A stretch of 25,272 nt of DNA from Ectocarpus siliculosus (Eukaryota; Sar; Phaeophyceae; Ectocarpales; Ectocarpaceae), in the NCBI GenBank assembly GCA_000310025.1, contig FN649735.1, forward strand, positions 2,479,387 to 2,504,658, given 5' to 3'. Positions 22,560 through 25,272 of the stretch are shown in pieces. The position numbers were made by a program, and so were the translations under genes. The notes under the pieces are model-generated. The model was given only the letters and a program-made list of their open reading frames with translations, did no database searches and was not told the origin of the DNA. Position 1 is the first letter of the stretch, and each line of letters opens with the position of its first letter.

Positions 22560-25188
22560 CACCTGCGCGACCGAGATGACCGAGTCGGTCACCCCCACGA
22601 CGGGCTTCACCACGGCACCAACCAGGCCCTTCCCCACGCCCTTCAAAAATCCGCCCATGCCGCCCTTCTTGGCGCCACGCACGGGATCCGTGAAGACTCC
22701 AGACACTCCCGAAGTGAACCCCCCCGCGATATTCTTGCCCCCCTTTAGCGAAGCGGCAGCAAACGATACAGCGAAAACAAAGTGACGTCGACTAGCTCAG
22801 CGGTCATGAACGAGCTGTTGACAAGAAACGAAGGTAAATTGGCAGTGGACATTGAACCGGCCGACCGATCCGAAGTTGAGCGTTCAATGACAGATAAGAC
22901 TGCTTTGAACTCGTGCATCCGAGGCGGGTTTCATCACCTCCATCCAACTCCGCCTCCCTCCGTCGCCTCGGGGCGATGTGCTTGCCTCCGTACTAAAAAA
23001 TCGCGAAGAAAGGAAGCACAGCATCTGGTGGAAGGCAACACTACGTTCAGTATCAAGCCTCCGACTGGCGTTATTTGCGCCGGAGAAACTCTCTGCTGAG
23101 GAACGGGTCATGTTGTTGGCTTGGGCGTAGAAAAATTCGACACACGAAACCTCTCCACTAGAGCAGAACACCGCCGACAATATACCTGGACAAGCCCTTG
23201 CCCGAGGCCGCCCTGGTTGGCCAGAGCTTTGTTCTTGTCTCTCTCGCGCTTGAGTTGGTACTCGTCGTCGAAGGTGAGCTTGGACACGGTGTCGGTTACA
23301 GCTCCGCCGACGCCTGCAACGGAGTTGAAAACCCCGTGTACGGTGCCTAAAAATAGCGGGTGGGGGTGACGGGTAGGGGCGGACGACCATAGGTTAGGCT
23401 GCCACACGAAAAAAATGTAAGAATGACAACAACAACGGCAACAACCAGACGGCCCCGAATCACCTTTGACAAAACTCTGGGCGCCGCGACCAACCCCCTC
23501 GAAGAATTCGGCCGGCCCTTGCACCAGACCCTGCGCCGGCGCGTACACGAGAGCCTTAGCTCCGCCCCCGATGTTGCTGATCAGGTCCGCCGGACTGCCC
23601 AAGGCGCGCATGGACCCCACGAGGCTGAGCACCTACGTATTGCAGTTTCACAGTTTTGAAGCGCCGGTTCCACAGGTGCAAGTCCCGTTGAAGTAGTATA
23701 CACACACGGGCGGGGGGGATTGAATAGCACGGTGTGTACGGACATGTCTTCAAGTGTGGCTGGGGGTGGGGTGCTCATTTGTGGCTTGCCTTCGTCATTT
23801 GACCGGTCATGTGACCATTGTTAACGAATCTCGATCGACATGGAGTCAGTTCCTATTCCTACAAGAGGCACCTCCACCAGTCGGGCCCTCTCTAGACCAT
23901 GTGTCTTCCACATTAAAATAGGGACTGTTGTTTGGCACCTTGTGACCAACTATTTCCTAGCATAGAGATTTTTTGTGCACTGCTGTGGTCCAAACTTCGC
24001 ACTTGTCAATCCATACGTTTTCGCCATCTCTTCATCTAGGTCTTCCCTCTCGTTTATTGTATACATGAAAATCACATTCTGCAACGATGTCAAGTCAAAT
24101 CACATATCTGCCTTGCCGCATAGGCATGTCTTCGCATCCTCTTCATGCCGGCGTCATGGCTTGGGTGGGGGGATATAACACTTCAATACTCTCAATACAA
24201 CCAGTCATTGCAGAGGCTGGATTCTGAAGTACGAGCGGCGAAATAACACTCCACGGCAGCAGTGTCGGGCAAAACAGCTCCTCATCAGTGGAGTATCCCA
24301 AACCTCAATCAGCAAGCCAAGAACCAACTACAAAGTACCAGACCTAATAGCCCCGCCACGAAGACAATGGGTTCGTGATGACGGGGGGGGGGGACAACCC
24401 AATAGCGAAAGAGCAATGATGGTATTGCGGTAGATGATTTACCTGCATGCTGCCTGCCACCGTGTAGTGCGAAACGACGTTCTTGGAGATGTCCCTGACG
24501 GAGCCGAAGGCATCCTCCACCAGGTAGGACGCCAGGTCCACGTTGCTCTTAACCATGCTCGGGATCTTGTTGATGATGGCCATCCCGGCTTCCTCCATGA
24601 GCGCCTGCGACACGGGGGAGAAGAGGTAAAAAAGATATGCGAGCATGCCGACGACATGTTGGGTAGTTTAGTACCTGGCTGGATCGCGAGACTACCGCTA
24701 GTAATGTATTGGGATCTCTCCCGCGTGATGGGTTGTGGGGTAGAATAAACACCCCAAGTCCAACCCGTCATGGAAAGCCAGCTCATCTGTCGCGAAATAG
24801 CTGCCACTTTTACTTGGAACAGATGGGAAAAAGTGCTCGAGTTGAGAACCTCGCTCGGGTGGATTCTGTAGGCGGGGAGTACAAACCTGCTGCTCGGGGA
24901 AGACTTTCAGTTTCGGAACAGAAAGCAGGTTGTAAAATGTTCCGAATCGAGGGCTCCAACAGGAAAGTGAAGCTTGTTTGTTCGTCGCCACCCTTGACAC
25001 TTCACAAAACACTAGAGTACAACTAGGAGTGTGGTGGATTGGACACAGCCTTAGCAAGAAAAAAAAATAACCGGTGCAGTTGAACCCACATTGGACGCGG
25101 GGGTCCTCGCGTAGCTGAGTCGCAGAATGATGGGGTGGAACCGCATAGTCTTGAAGTACTTCCGCTGGATGCGGGCGGTGCGCCGAAC
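13226..25188 (-). CDS. VPS13: VPS13-family lipid transfer protein, C-terminal part
   Basis: VPS13 proteins form a long hydrophobic groove that moves lipids between organelles at contact sites. Minus-strand exons are 25090-25188, 24443-24604, 23464-23632, 23186-23346, 22563-22742, 22023-22115 (acceptor could be 22130), 21350-21478, probably 20662-20724, 19754-19866, 19161-19410, 18562-18684, 17840-17931, 17702-17764, 16576-16635, 14248-14378 and 13226-13383 (TAA). Phases fit throughout. Family blocks are KYFKTMRFHPIILRLSY, the glycine-rich amphipathic region (AGMAIINKIPSMVKSNVDL; SPADLISNIGGGAKALVYAP; GTVHGVFNSVAGVGGAVTD; GAKKGGMGGFLKGVGKGLVG), LRPRRAL, and a PH-like C-terminal segment with DLTIIFANTRVIMVKRAK then KRWEEVACVDV. 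About 680 residues are visible. The N-terminal groove lies beyond the right edge. Exons up to 19754 are secure as VPS13. The rest is linked by phase, and the acceptor at 19410 is weak. Confidence 0.8.
15225..15387. repeat. Foldback palindrome with tRNA-like B box
   Basis: Two arms of about 77 nt (15225-15301 and 15311-15387) are reverse complements at roughly three quarters of positions around a loop of about 9 nt (15302-15310). The innermost match is TTCCCTA/TAGGGAA. The outer match is GTGCCTTGGG against CCAAGGCAC. The right arm contains GGTTCGAGTCC, which fits the Pol III B-box consensus, so the palindrome may be an inverted pair of tRNA-derived retroposon ends. It lies inside a VPS13 intron. 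Confidence 0.75.
15493..15570 (+). repeat. tRNA-derived (SINE-like) sequence
   Basis: An A box TGGTCTAGTTGG (15501-15512) and a perfect B box GGTTCGAATCC (15545-15555) lie 32 nt apart, as in a tRNA gene. Acceptor stem pairing fails and the T stem pairs only partly, so this is not a functional tRNA. A tRNA pseudogene or SINE head is the best reading. A second A-box-like sequence, TGGCCTAGTGG, follows at 15606-15616 with a weak B-box-like match near 15736. The A15-type run at 15786-15798 could be the tail of such an element. Confidence 0.6.
15836..16456. repeat. Long foldback (inverted repeat), arms of about 300 nt
   Basis: The left arm (about 15836-16159) and right arm (about 16174-16456) are reverse complements along their length, with a loop of about 14 nt. 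Matching landmarks are TCCTCAA at the outer ends, CCTCGGGAGGTCGGAGACTC, GGCGGGTGGTGG, CGGAAAGGGAACGGCTAG, TGGAGATG, GGATCTTC and AGCGCC at the centre. The left arm has about 40 extra nt, mainly near 15935-15965. Inner arm similarity looks like 80-85% by eye. The whole element is intronic to the VPS13 gene, between exons 16576-16635 and 14248-14378. It could be a MITE-like foldback element, a tail-to-tail SINE dimer, or a hairpin RNA locus. Confidence 0.85.
20224..20517 (+). other. Unexplained 97-codon ORF within a VPS13 intron
   Basis: A Lys-rich open frame on the strand opposite VPS13 ends at TAA 20515-20517 and contains LKHKGWVLKVKRRKTLLK and GKYYLGRQDAVHDEKTEIKI. No domain is recognised and no splice partner is clear. 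It may be a remnant of an inserted element or a chance ORF. Confidence 0.2.
20581..20654 (+). repeat. (CT)n microsatellite, about 37 units
   Basis: A pure CT dinucleotide array. On the minus strand it is (GA)n beginning about 8 nt inside the intron after the GTGCGT donor of the candidate exon 20662-20724. Confidence 0.97.
20847..20933 (-). other. Candidate alternative terminal (poison) exon of VPS13
   Basis: It has one of the best acceptors in the gene (minus-strand TTTTGTCTTTTCCTAG). It opens in phase 0 after exon 21350-21478 and reads PAWEEEEEYGPVATGRMHDS before TGA at 20847-20849. No good donor precedes the stop. Splicing to it would end the protein within the PH-like region. Skipping it to 20662-20724 or 19754-19866 keeps the frame open. 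Confidence 0.4.
21966..21984 (+). repeat. (GGC)n microsatellite
   Basis: Six GGC/CGG units lie in a VPS13 intron, about 40 nt from the donor of exon 22023-22115. Confidence 0.9.
22315..22560 (+). repeat. CAA/CATCAA-rich low-complexity DNA ending in (CAACAG)n
   Basis: A pyrimidine-poor stretch of CAA, CATCAT and GACAAC units leads into about eight tandem CAACAG hexamers (22507-22558). On the minus strand these are (CTGTTG)n and directly adjoin the donor of VPS13 exon 22563-22742. Asn/Thr-rich ORFs here reflect composition only. Confidence 0.9.
24383..24393 (+). repeat. G11 homopolymer
   Basis: Eleven consecutive G in a VPS13 intron, 50 nt downstream (on the coding strand) of exon 24443-24604. 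Probably length-variable. Confidence 0.9.
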
Positions 25189-25272
25189 CTACCGGTCGAG
25201 TATATATGATAGCGCCAAAAGAGAAGAGACAGGGATAGCGGGGAAATATGCGGAGGTTAGAGAGAGAGACGG

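Overview
This window is intron-rich nuclear DNA from a flagellated photosynthetic-type stramenopile. A brown alga of the Ectocarpus kind is my best guess. This is an inference from many short exons of about 60-180 nt, long introns of several hundred bases, GT-AG splice sites with pyrimidine tracts, abundant CT/GA and CAG/CAACAG microsatellites, neighbouring genes on alternating strands, and flagellar genes. No bacterial operon, CRISPR array or complete transposon was found. Most coding sequence is split into exons, so long uninterrupted ORFs here are mostly not genes.

Layout. (1) Positions 209-680, + strand: the last two exons found of a MORN-repeat protein. (2) Positions 681-3975: about 3.3 kb with no gene I can support, but with a long GA-rich purine tract, two GGTAT arrays, a C15 run and a tandem duplication. 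(3) Positions 3976-6097, - strand: an ARL6/BBS3 small GTPase in five exons, complete from ATG to TAA except for one uncertain junction. (4) Positions 6098-6472: a 375-bp divergent intergenic region. (5) Positions 6473-11146, + strand: a complete radial spoke protein 3 (RSP3/RSPH3) gene in ten phase-consistent exons, predicted at 409 aa, with one GC-AG intron. (6) Positions 11147-13225: no supported gene. (7) Positions 13226-25188, - strand: the C-terminal part of a VPS13-family bridge-like lipid transfer protein. About 15-16 exons form a reading frame of about 680 codons, running on to a C-terminal segment I do not recognise. The gene starts beyond the right edge.

How the genes relate. RSP3 is the structural core of the axonemal radial spoke. 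ARL6 is the GTPase that recruits the BBSome for ciliary membrane traffic. The two are transcribed head to head from a short shared interval, so a common flagellar promoter is plausible. MORN proteins are often, but not always, axonemal. VPS13 acts at membrane contact sites and has no necessary link to the others.

The most unusual non-coding structure is in the 2.2-kb VPS13 intron at 14379-16575. It carries two separate foldback palindromes (15225-15387 and 15836-16456) and tRNA-like Pol III box sequences. It would be transcribed as long hairpin RNA.
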